Assembly: GCF_014633365.1 (NCBI RefSeq)
Contig: NC_068352.1
Span: 22,663,310-22,727,309, forward strand
DNA: 64,000 bases
DNA from: Diospyros lotus
Lineage: Eukaryota; Streptophyta; Magnoliopsida; Ericales; Ebenaceae
Direction of reading: 5' to 3'
Shown here: positions 48,248-59,205 of the stretch, in pieces
Position numbering within the stretch: the stretch's first letter is position 1
Layout: each line of letters opens with the position of its first letter
The notes under the pieces: model-generated
Database searches by the model: none
What the model was told of the DNA's origin: nothing
What the model saw: the letters and a program-made list of their open reading frames with translations, nothing else
Position numbers and translations under genes: made by a program

Positions 48248-48406
48248 TTAAAATCTGACGGACAATGCGGAGCATGAATCAGCATCGCGTGGCAGTTTCA
48301 ACCACCACATGCAGCATGATAAGCAGGCATCATAATATTCGCCGGGGGCCGTGTAAGGACCATCATCCCAAGGAGGCACCATAATATTCATTGATTTTTC
48401 AGCACC
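48248..48406 (-). CDS. Possible orphan terminal exon, protein not recognised
   Basis: Minus strand: an intron-like 3' end (ATTGTCAGTGTTCTACAG) precedes 53 in-frame codons ending in TAA at 48248-48250. The peptide contains MVPPWDDGPYTAPGEYYDA, then CLSCCMWW, and its composition looks protein-like, unlike the surrounding AT-rich shadows. I do not recognise the family. No upstream exon could be traced on the minus strand, where repeats begin about 1 kb away, so it may be the stranded last exon of a disrupted gene. A chance open frame is not excluded. Confidence 0.35.
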   Translation of the reverse strand, partial: GAEKSMNIMVPPWDDGPYTAPGEYYDACLSCCMWWLKLPRDADSCSALSVRF

Positions 48407-48565
48407 CTGTAGAACACTGACAATGAAAATGATATGTATTTTCCAACTAATTTTCATTGAAATCGTATGAAGTGATTTGATTGATAGATAATGCTTTTTG
48501 TAATTTCTTGATGACAGGCAAATATTAATGGCAAAAATCACAGCCATGTTACTTAACACACACAT

Positions 48566-49418
48566 ATATTGTATTAAAGTAATTTGGCTGTGGGTTGATC
48601 TACTCTATGCACAAATTAAATGCACAAATCGAATATGATTTAGAGTCCCAAATTCCCATGTCAGTAATTTGGTTGTAGTAATGTAAATATATTTTATTTT
48701 TTAACTTGCTTTGAATCTTTTAACAAGTCTATCTAGAGGGCCATATGTACATGCATTTAAAATCTATATCCATGATAAGTTATAATTGAATTATGATGCA
48801 AAAAAATTTCTAGAGGGGGGAGAGATAAGATTTAGAGGACATATGCGTTATTTTTTCTTACTTGTAAAGTTGAAGATATATATGTTTATCTAGAAGGGGG
48901 AGAGATAAATATATCTAAAAAATACTAGATAAAAAATCACATGACTTCTTTTTTAAGAGTACCCAAATAAGTTTAATAAATATATTAAAAAGAACAAATA
49001 TCTGGAATACTTTTCATATCTTACTTTTTTCGATTTATATCTTAATTAACAAACGCTATCTTAATATACAGTTGTGACAAGTCAAGATATTGGTAGTTTA
49101 GGTATTTAATGTTGTACCTTATAATATGTGATAAAGTGACTTGACATGTCTTTTCTCCATGATAACATGATGTTAATTATTTAGAATTTGTAGACATGAG
49201 ATTGAATCTTCATACCATTCCAAGACGTTGAGAGATCAACCATCCATCACATGTGCATAGATTTGCATTTATTCAATGAGATGTTGACCATCACCAAGCT
49301 TTATCTTCAAACACGAGAGAGAGAGTAATTGGTTACGTGCGTGGACAACTTTTAAACAACAAAATTTGCTATCTAATATGGAATAAGAATACTAATGTAT
49401 ATTTTATGAATGAAAAAT
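48566..49418. other. AT-rich spacer, no gene seen
   Basis: AT-rich DNA with two similar AGAGGGGGGAGAGATA/AGAAGGGGGAGAGATA words near 48820 and 48895. No coding signal. Confidence 0.45.
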
Positions 49419-49841
49419 GTTATTGGTATATCTCAAGCTACACTTTGCGCTATAGAAACGATATATCGCGATATTTTAACATTAAAATATCTTAATGTTA
49501 AAATATCGCGATATATCGTGAAATTTTGTTAACCTCCTCCTCTCAGTCCCATCTTTCTCCCATTCACTTGCTTTAGTAATTGACTTTTTTGTGGTCGTCT
49601 CGCCTTTTGTCTTTCGTTGCTGCATCTTTCCTCTCGTCGCCGCTACACAAAAGGAGGAGTGTGTAGCAGTAGCGAGAGGGAGAATGTAGTGGTGAGAGGC
49701 GAGGCAACATTGAAAGATGAGAGGCAATTGTTGGAGCAAGGGAAGCGGCAATTGTGTAATTTTATAATTGAGTGAAGATATTTTTATCATTTGAGTTTTG
49801 CTTTCTATAGCCCAAGGTATAACCCGAAATGTACCTGTAAC
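49419..49841. mobile_element. TIR element with a perfect long palindrome
   Basis: Imperfect terminal inverted repeats of about 40 bp: GTTATTGGTATATCTC at the left pairs with the reverse of GAAATGTACCTGTAAC at the right. They meet in an exact GCTATAGAAA/TTTCTATAGC pair (49449-49458 and 49802-49811). It carries the palindrome at 49458 and a CT-rich interior similar to the 6475 element. No target duplication is clear. Confidence 0.6.
49458..49519. repeat. Perfect inverted repeat, 28-bp arms, 6-nt loop
   Basis: Arms 49458-49485 and 49492-49519 are exact reverse complements built around ATATCGCGATAT, with loop AATATC. Confidence 0.95.
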
Positions 49842-50269
49842 GGAGTCCTTTATGAATTTGGGTGAATTTTCAAATTTAGTTAGGTTTCAAATTTAAGGCA
49901 CCTTTCCTTATCGTGTCATTGGGCCATCAGTGCTAACGTTGGATGCTCTCTCTACTTTACTCTTTGCTCTTTGTTTGTTTGCTTCTAACAAATTTAAATT
50001 TTTAAATAAGTTTATGGTCAAGAGCACGTAAAAGTACTCGCGAGTGTAACTGTAAACATCATTGGCTAACCAAATAATTACATTATATATGATAAAAGTC
50101 TAAGATATCACACATGAAGAGAATATTAAAAATAAGCAAATCACTTGGGATAATGCACTGCTTACTGCTTAAATAATAATATTAATTATTTTTATAATTT
50201 AGTCTATGAATATTTTTAAACGTACATACATAGTCATTCATTAGTCACAGTATTTTAACCATTCATAAA

Positions 50270-51600
50270 TGTGTGTACATACATACATATATATATATCT
50301 ATATATATTTATGGATTACAGATGAGTCAATAAAATCCTCATTATCCGGACATAATGCCGGTGCAATTAACTCACCTTACCAACCAAAACAAATTCTTGC
50401 CACCTATACTTTAATCACTTCGGGTTCACCCTGTACAATTGTAGGGCACATTGGGCTGGGACCACCAGGGCCATTGGACTAGGGCAGTCACCTCAACCAT
50501 TCGGACTGTCTCATAATTAAGGACGATCCCTAAGGTCAATTTTCCAAATGTGCATTTTTCTTAATGTGACCCAGATCTATCATTAATGGAACCATGGCCC
50601 ACGTACTAGCATCTGAGTCTTATCGGGGGCAGGAGGTGAGGCAACCACCCCAGCTGGGACGCGGTTCAGAAGAGCTAGCATGGTGCTCCATCACTCTCGA
50701 ATGTGCGCACCTCCGCCTGATGGGCATGAGCTGAGCAAGGTGAATGTTCAGATGGGTCAGTATATATCAATGACTCTCAACTGGCAAGGTTAATTAGAGT
50801 CGAAACCCAAACTTTTGGTGGGATCGAAAGCATAAGATGGCCGCTCTCTTAGTCCAACGCATGACTAGTAACTTTGACTCCTTGCTCTTGTTGGTTGGCG
50901 ACAACGTGTGGATCTATCATGAATGGAGTAAGAAAGATTTAAAGTTTAAAAGAGAAGGCACTACACAAAATAATGCAAACAATCAAATTAGGAACCCTCT
51001 CCCTTAAAAGGAATCACATTCGATGTTCCCGTGAACATTGACAGGGAACCCCGAAAGGTAAAATAACACCCCCCACGACACATGATCGAACCACCCAAAG
51101 GTTGGCCCCAATAACCTAATACCATGCAATTCCACAGCCTGGCTAGGGACTAAAGAACATCTTGTAGACCACAAAAATGGGATCGTGAGTTACCTCAACA
51201 CTTGATGTGAAAGGAATGCAAGTGAATCGAAGTCACCATACCACATTGACAAAACCTTGTCACGTTGGAAAAACCCTAACCACTTCACGATCACCCTAAT
51301 AGTTGTAAGGCCCACTAGGCTACCCCAACCACTTCACGATCACCCTAATAGTTGTAAGGCCCACTAGGCTAGGATCACTTGGGCCATTGGATTAGGGCAG
51401 TCAACTTGGCCACCTAGACTGGCCTGTAAGGCAATCCTACAATTAATACACAAGACCATGCCAACTTGCAAAAACCCTACCGCAACCACTTTGGGACCAC
51501 CCAATAGTTGTAAGGCCCACTAGGCTAGGATCACTTGGGCCATTGTATTAGGATGGACTAAAGACATTATGTTTCTCTCTAATAGAACCCATTAGGATGG
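50270..51600. other. Repeat-rich retroelement-like remnant
   Basis: Diverged repeats of the form CACTT--GGTTCACC-T, ACAATTGTAGGGC, GGGCCATTGGA-TAGGGCAGT occur near 50415-50490 and 51330-51420. A leader-like TTGGCGACAACGTGTGG lies near 50895. The layout recalls an LTR-retrotransposon leader, but no coding domain is seen. Element type is unresolved. Confidence 0.35.
51278..51370. repeat. 49-bp tandem repeat
   Basis: CCACTTCACGATCACCCTAA with TAGTTGTAAGGCCCACTAGGCT is repeated at a spacing of 49 bp (51281 and 51330). A diverged third copy lies near 51485-51530. Confidence 0.85.
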
Positions 51601-51699
51601 ATTATTTCGATTGAGAACCCCTTGGGGAACCTATTGGTGTGTTTTTTAATTCCAAGACTGGTCACAATGGTGGAGTGTATTTTTATTTTTTTTCTATAT

Positions 51700-52504
51700 A
51701 TATATATATATATATTGTAAAAAACACAGTGATAGACAAAATAAGTTTAAAATTTAAAAATAAAAAAAAACATAATAAATGAAGTATATGGTAGAGTGAA
51801 ATTCTATAATAAGGAGGAGTACACGTAAATACTAAAAAGATTTTTATTTTTAAATAAAAAATCTTATATCCAAATAAAAGAACATGTGTATATTTATAAT
51901 AAAATATAATTCATTTAGAAATAAGTGACCATCCCATTAGAGTTAGCAGAGAGCAAAACCATGGTTTATGCGAATTAACTAAATCGAACCGACCGAATTT
52001 GTTAGTTCAGTTATATTTTTTTCTTGTATCGATTTAATTTGGTTAATTTTTTTCAAAAGTTAGGTTTTTGATTTTTAATTTAGTTTTTTTGTCCAAAATA
52101 ATTGAAGTAATCGAACCAACATAATTTTAAAATGATGTCATTTTTTTTTTTTTATGTTTCTACCAATTAATTCAATTTAAAATAACGTCAATCTATCGAT
52201 TAATTTGATTTTCTTTAGTTTTTTGTGTTTCTTAGGTCTAATTGGCTTAATTAGTTCGGTTTATATGATTTTTTTTTTTTTGAAGTATCGATTTATATGG
52301 TTGGGACTCGATTTTTTCAATTATCAATTAGTTCAACTTTTCAGATTAATAAGCTCAATTCGATTTTACACACAGAGTGCCCGTTTCGTTGTCCACCAGG
52401 AAATTTTTTCTTTTGTAGGGACGTAATTAAGAATGTCTACATTTATTATCATACCAAGAAACCATTCATTTGGCATATACATGTGTTTATAAGTATATAT
52501 ACGT
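51700..52504. other. Upstream region of the WSD gene
   Basis: AT microsatellite (about 51697-51715), AT-rich spacer, then 51985-52380 with repeated CGAACC/GGTT words typical of small plant transposon remnants. No element ends were identified. A (GAA)n run lies at about 52527-52551, just before the gene. Confidence 0.35.
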
Positions 52505-52591
52505 ATGGGGAACGTATGGCTGGCCGAGAAGAAGAAGAAGAAGAAGAAGAAGAGATTATTTGGCTTTATTATCTACGACAGAGAGAGATCA

Positions 52592-55500
52592 ATGGAGTCT
52601 GAGCCGGTGAGCCCAACGGGGCAGTACTTCAACAGCTCCGTCATGTCCGTCTCCATTTTCGCTGTTCTGGAATTCGAAGCTCCCATTGATGACTCCCAAT
52701 TTCTCTCTCTTCTCAACAATGTCTTCCTTCCCATCAATCCTCGGTTTTCCTCCATCATGGTTACTCTCTCTCTCTCTCTCTCTGTATATATATATATATG
52801 TATGTATGTATATTGTGATGATTTTATATATATTTGATCATGGAAAAGCAGGTTGGCGACAAGAAAGGGACCAAAAAATGGAAGAGGGTTGAAGTGAAGC
52901 TGGAAGACCACCTCAAGGTGGCCCATTTTCCCTCCGGCATGTCCCCAGAATTCTACGACAGCTGCTTCGACGACTATTTGTCGACCATAGCTCTGGAACA
53001 ATTTCCATCTAGCCGGCCATTATGGGAGCTTCATGTCGTCAAGTACGCCACCAGCAACGCCGCCGGGAACTTGGTGTTCAAGCTTCACCATTCGCTCGGC
53101 GATGGCTATTCTCTGATGGGGGCTCTTCTTTCCTGTTTGCAGAGAGCTGACGATCCTTCTCTTCCATTAACTTTTCCTTCGCTTCAATCGAATTCGAAGG
53201 AAAAAGGTGGGAAGAGCATAAGCGTCCTCAAGTCAGTGCCTCGAGTTTTATCTGGGCTTGCGAATACTGTGCTGGATTTGGGGCTTGGTTTCCTCAAGAG
53301 TAACTTTGTTGAAGATGACCGGACGGCGATCCGATCAGGAGAAGATGGAGTTGGGTCCCGACCGATCACAATAACCACTTTGACGTTTTCTCTTGATCAG
53401 ATCAAACAAATCAAAGCCAAGCTCGGAGTAGTAAGCACTGATGCTGTGTTACTCATATTATGCCCTATAAAATATATATTTTTCTATATAAATATGTTAT
53501 GTTGAATAATGGGTGAAGGTAATACTTATTTTAATTATAAGTTAATTAATTTAAAAAAAGAATAAGAAGTCACACTATTTTATTTTTTATACCTTTTATA
53601 GCATTACCCAACAATATTATACAAAGAAATTTTTTGTACATAGAAATGCCAAAGTTGAAAAGGGAGAGTCGAGGTGAAGAAGAAAATAATCGGTGTAATA
53701 TTTAACTTTAAAATTTGTATTGTTCAAGTAATGAAAGGTAGATTAATAAATAATTAAATTTCTATAATCAAATAATTTATATGAACAAAACTTTGAAAAA
53801 TATATATCTATATATACATAAAAATATAAATATTGAGAATATAATAATAAGTAATAAAGATAGTTAAAAATTAAAAATTCATCAAGTTGTCTACATCCAA
53901 TGCCATTAAAGCTTGTTACTGTGCTGTAAAATTGTTTTATAAAATCAAAACAAATTAAGATAGAGTTATAACTAGGTTATATTTGACTATAAAAATAATT
54001 AGAATATTAAATTATTGGCAAAAAAACATATTTTAATGTCTGTGCCTTGTATTTTTTTTTTTTTATTTAGACAGTTGAACTTTTTGTTATTTATAAGACA
54101 CTCATGCACTTGTAATTTTGAATTAATTGCATTTTTAAACTTTTTTTTTTTGTTTTAATTATATTTCTAAATTCATTATTCTTAATAAATTTGTTAAAGT
54201 GTACAATTGAGCAGAAATTATATAGTTTAGCGATATAATTGAAATAACAAAAAATTTAAGAGTGCAATTAACTCGAAATTACATAATTCAGATGTGTGAT
54301 TAAAAGAACAAAAAATTTGAACATCGAAATGAAAAAAAGTATAAAAAATCGTGTAAGTACCGACTAAAATATATACTTGACTTTAAATTGTTTTATTAAA
54401 CACATATGATTTTAATTAATAGTATTATCAGAAATATTAACGTTATATAATTTCCTCGAAGATTTTAATCTGGGGAAAATGTTGAATGATTTTGCAGACA
54501 ATAAACGATGTGTTGGTGGGAACAGTGTTCTTGGGAACTCGACTGTACATGCGAGCAGAAAGGCAAGAAGAGGGGAGTGCAGCTTCCACCGCGCTGGTGG
54601 TGCTGAACACCAGGGCCTTGGGTGGCGGCGACAAATACAAAACGGTGAGCGAGATGGTGAGCCCGAAAGTGGAGATGCGATGGGGTAATCACTTCTCTTT
54701 CCTGAATGTCCCCATACCAAAGCTGACTCCCGCCGAGACCGAGTCATCCAGCCCCATAAGCTTTGTCATGAAAGCTCATCGCATTATCAAGACGAAGAAG
54801 AACTCGGCCGCTGCTTTCCTTACTGGTTTGCTATTGGAGAAGATGCGACAACTTAGAGGCTCCGAGGTATGTGTATGTGTATGTGTCGCCTTTATTTTAG
54901 TAAAACAGTAAAATCATTTACTAATATATATATATATATATATATACATGTTGTTGTTTAGTATGGATTCACGTATCAATTGGATTGCAGGCAACAGCTC
55001 GATATATTCACAAGACAGTTAAGAACTCAAGCATGGTGATATCAAATTTGATTGGCCCAATGGAGGAGATTGCGCTCGCTAACCAGCCTATTAGAGGATT
55101 ATATTTTGCTTTGGTCGGCGGTCCAGAGGTAACACAACTTTGCTAATTACTCACTTCAACTTATCAACTCTTGTTACAATATTTATCTTTATGTTTAATC
55201 ATAAAGATCATAAATATTGATTTTATAGTCAAGTTTCTTATAAACAATAATATATGGGGCGATTAGGTGGGCCGATCCAATCGCCCCATATACCATCATC
55301 CAACCAAAAAAGGCAACAATATCAGGCCGGCCAGCTTGAGTTGTTGCTTCTTCTTCTTCTTCTTCTTCATTTTCTTCTTTCTTTTTATATTAATTTTAGA
55401 ATAAATTACAAAAAATACTAAAATTTGACTTTATTTTAGAATTTTTCAATAATATATCAAACTCTATATTTAGTTTGAATTTTTAACTTCTCCAATAATA

Positions 55501-57382
55501 TATGGAACTTTGATCTTTGTTTTAATTTTATAATAGATAAATTGTCTACACAGAGACATCTTGTGATTTAAAAATATCTATTCTATTTTTACTTAGACTC
55601 CCATCCATTACTAACGACGTTAATTCAACTCTAATTAAGTCAATTAATAAATATTTATATAGAAATATATTCTTAATTATAAAAATATATTGTACATATA
55701 AAAATATAACTCTAAACTAATAAATATATCAATTTATACATATATATATCCATTAAATATATTTTAGTTAAATTATATATCATTCAGTAGCCGACAATAT
55801 TTCCTAGCTTCACCCTATATTTTTATTTCTACACACATATATATACATATTTTTTAAAATATAAAGGTATATAATGATAAAAATATGGTGTACGTGTACA
55901 ATATACAATTTAACTAAAACATATTTTATATCCATATATATACATAAATATATATTTTTAGTGCATTGTTATTTTTTATAATTAAAACTATATTTATACA
56001 ATTAATATATTAATTAATTCATTAATTAGAGTTTAATCATCGTCGTTAATAATGGAAGAAGTAGCCATGCAAAACAAATAATTTATAGAAATCTTTAAAG
56101 ATGTTTTCAAATCATAAAGAGTGTTTGTATAAATAGCTCAAACTATATGCGTTTTGGTCCAATTAACACAAACTTTGATATTATTGAAAAAAAAATTCAA
56201 TCTCATTATAAAATTAAAATCAAACACATAGTTAGGTACGTATGTTGTAACATCTCACATCGAGCGATAGGAAAGACCGGAACAATTTACTATGCGAACT
56301 TCCCAAGAGATCACCCATTATTGCATTTCCCTAGCTCAATCACGCTTAACCCGTGAGTTATTTGTCTATATTCAGCTCAAAAGGTATCCAACTAGTATTA
56401 TTTCATTCCTTACTTATCCTCGATATATACTATCATTCTCTGAGCTCTTGGGGTATTATATTCTCTTCCTTTAAGCACATGACGTCCTCATCATGAGACT
56501 TTACAACTGGTCCCAAATCTTCTTCTCTTGGGGGGCTGTCTAGAAGCCTCCCAGAAGTTGCTTTTTGTATAAGCCCCGACTCCACTCTCCGTCCTCATCG
56601 GACCGTTTTCACTAAAGATCGGCTCAGATACCATTTGTAACATCCAGCATCGAGCGATAGGAAAGATTGGAACAACTTACACTAATGAGTCTACGTGAAT
56701 TTCTTAGGGAGTCACCCATCTTTGAACTTCCTTAGCTCAAGTACGCTTAACCCGGGAGTTCTTTACCTACATTCAGCCCTAAAGGTATTCAACTGGTGTT
56801 ATTTTATTCCTTACTTATCTTTGATATATATTACCCTTCTCTGGACTCTTAGAGTATTACATAAATATACTACGTAAAAAATTAAAAATTAGTTATAAAA
56901 TTAAAACATAACCAAAAATTTGGTGATAGAAGTTAAAGTAATTATATATAAAATATATATATATATATATGATGCATTCATTTAAAAAAAATTGACAAGT
57001 CAAACTAAGATAGTAAAGTTAAAGATGTATCGTTTTCATTTGATTGTTCAATGAATAAGAAGACTTTAGTTAGAACGATGATATCACGACACCTGTTATT
57101 ATTTAGAAAGTTGAGAAGTGATATTGCTTTTAATTATTTTAGGAATAAGTAACTCTAATACAATATACTTAGTAATATTCTAGTGCTTATATATATATAT
57201 ATATATATATATATTAGGAATACTAATTTGATGTTTGTAGCTAGGTTGTTGGAATAACAATGATGAGTTATGTTGGAAAGCTAAGGGTGGCCATCCGCAT
57301 GGAGAAGGGCTTCGTGGATCCCCATAAATTCAGGTCTTGCATTGATAATGCCTTCCACATGATACTTGAAGCTGCCAACTAA
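52592..57382 (+). CDS. WSD1-like wax ester synthase/diacylglycerol acyltransferase
   Basis: Five exons with GT/AG borders: 52592-52759, 52852-53430, 54498-54866, 54991-55128 and 57245-57382. They join in frame to a 463-residue protein with TAA at 57380-57382, close to the 481 residues of Arabidopsis WSD1. The enzyme family joins fatty acyl-CoA to long-chain alcohols (wax esters of the cuticle) or to diacylglycerol; the plant enzymes are membrane-associated. Residues 135-141 are HHSLGDG, the catalytic HHxxxDG motif. PLWELH (about 112-117), TINDV (250-254) and the C-terminal WS_DGAT_C region (GNHFSFLNVPIP, SNLIGPMEEI, VVGITMMSYVGKLRV) follow. The start at 52592 is preferred; an in-frame ATG at 52505 would add a lysine run from the GAA repeat. 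Intron 4 carries a Cassandra TRIM. All exons look intact. Confidence 0.93.
53431..54497 (+). other. WSD intron 2, AT-rich
   Basis: Intron with GTAAGC donor and TTTTGCAG acceptor, very AT-rich, without recognisable element borders. Confidence 0.8.
56294..56362 (-). ncRNA. 5S rRNA-derived segment in left Cassandra LTR
   Basis: Minus strand: the segment retains GTTAAGCGTG, then ATGGGTGATCTCTTGGGAAGT, matching the A-box and C-box regions of plant 5S rRNA (GTTAAGCGTGCTTGGG and GGATGGGTGACCTCC). It is a retroelement-borne relic, not a 5S gene. Confidence 0.8.
56694..56761 (-). ncRNA. 5S rRNA-derived segment in right Cassandra LTR
   Basis: Minus strand: GTTAAGCGTACTTGAGC, then GATGGGTGACTCC, again aligned with plant 5S rRNA. 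This copy keeps GATGGGTGAC exactly. Confidence 0.8.
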
Positions 57383-57389
57383 TTCCTTC

Positions 57390-57427
<38 letters not shown>

Positions 57428-59205
57428 ATAGATATAGTTGATTTCCTTCACCCTTGATTCCAACTTCTTCTGATCTTTGCTGCAGTTTGGATCCTTAATT
57501 TAGGTCATGCCCCTCTCCTATTTTAAGACGCTTTGTATTTTTAATATTTTTCGTTATTTGTAATTATTGTCTATCTCGGATGTATGATGTTTCTTTTCAT
57601 TGTCTTTCTACTTTGGAAAGAAGGATTTTCTTTTTTTTTTTTTTTTAGTTAGGAAATGAATTGCAATCAAAACGAACAGAGCCAAACCCCCTGGACAAAT
57701 ACATTGGATGTGTATGTAGACCAAAACATAATAAAATAAACTCAATGAGAGACCTCGAGGGAAGCACATATGTAGACCCTAAGGGAAAAAGACTTGGGGT
57801 AAAATGATCCACCCAATGAATATACATTGACTCAATCACAAGGCCGACGAAAAATAAGTTCACAAGTTAAAGATAAAATGTAAGCATCAAAATAAAGGAA
57901 AAAGCCCCCAAAAACCCTCCCAAGAGAAGGGTTTCCAAGATACTTGTTCGACAAACTCCCAGCAAAAATAAGGTCTCTTATGAAAAGGGTCTCCAGGGGA
58001 CTTTAAGATCTCCCAAATGAGTCTCCCACTGGGTGTTTCTAGAACCAAAAGCACAAACAAGACAACTCTAAAAATTTCCTTCAAAATCTCACAAAGAATA
58101 AAGTTTATCCACAAGAGTTCAAATCCTAGTCGATTTCAAAATGCTGGAGATGTTTATCACAAACCTCCAAACCCCTATAAGTAGATAAGCTCATATTTAG
58201 AAAAAGTACTCCTTTAATACTGATTCAAGAGCTCTACCTGCCTAAGCCCTCTAATTGCCTTCTTTTTTGCAAAGTCTCAACAGCTAAAAGACAATTCCTC
58301 GACAAATTAATCCATTGTTGTATTTAAGTAATAACAATTGACATTATCTATGGGAATTCGATAAAAAAATCCAAAAAACTAAAAATGGTATCATGTAAGA
58401 TCTCAAGTTGTTAGAAATATGAAAGTATTACAAGCAAAAGATTGAAATACTAACAAGTTATATTTATCTTTCAATATATGATGTTTTTACCCTATTGTAA
58501 TTTTTTTTTTTTTTTGGTGTATTTTGTTTTTCAATGCAATGAATGCATGGAAAGGACCAAAAGCTTAGCGAACAAGCAAGTCTAACATCAAAAGTAAAAA
58601 ATGCACAAGAACAACCTAGGGTTTGCCAAGAAGGATAAAAGGATGGATGAACCTAGAATCAAAAGCACATAATGCATAAGATTGGATTAAAACTGAAAAT
58701 GCAAGAACATGCATGAGAATGATATAGGGTTCATCACCCTCAAATATCTAGAATTATAAAAGTAAAAAAATTACAAAAATGAGAGAAGAAAAACCTAGCA
58801 TCATAAGTGCAAAATGCATGAGACTAGCAAGTTGAAAGCTTGAGAATGATTTGGGACAACCCAAAATCAAAAACAATAAATGCATGAGAATGATCTAGGA
58901 ATTTCATCCAAAAAACTGAAAATGTAAAAGCTTGAGAACAGTCCAAAATCAAAAATGCAAATGTGTGAGAATGGTTTAAAATCAAAAAACACAAAAGCAT
59001 GAGAACAATATAAAAATTGAAGCACAAAAGTGTAAGAACGGTATAAAAATTGAAGGGCAAAAGTGTAAGAACGATTCAAAAATTGAATTAAATTAGTTTG
59101 AGAACAAGCTACGATGACAAAAATATATTAAGACATCCAAGGGTCTCTTGTGTTGACGAACCATAGACTTTTACTTAACGCACGTGAATGAATTCAAAGA
59201 TTTGT
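57383..59205. other. 3' flank of WSD and spacer with poly-T runs
   Basis: After the gene, a 16-base poly-T (about 57631-57646) followed by TTAGGAAATGAATTGCAATC looks like the reversed poly-A end of a minus-strand retroposon. No coding domain could be recognised in the following 700 bp. A second poly-T run lies at about 58501-58515. Confidence 0.4.
58650..59090. repeat. Degenerate tandem repeat, unit about 40 bp
   Basis: Repeated units of the type AAAATCAAAAATGCAAAAGC followed by ATGAGAATGAT, in about ten diverged copies. Confidence 0.65.

Larger units (their letters stand above)
56246..56861 (-). mobile_element. Cassandra-type TRIM with 5S rRNA-derived LTRs, in WSD intron 4
   Basis: Two short LTRs (56246-56460, 215 bp; 56636-56861, 226 bp) with TG...(C/T)A ends flank a 175-bp interior. 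The interior has a primer site, TGGTATCTGAGC on the minus strand (56622-56633, 11/12 to the iMet primer sequence). It also has a purine tract TTAAAGGAAGAGAA on the minus strand beside the left LTR. Both LTRs contain a 5S rRNA-like segment in minus orientation, the hallmark of Cassandra. No protein is encoded. Flanking pentamers TATGT and TAAAT match only 3/5. Confidence 0.87.
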
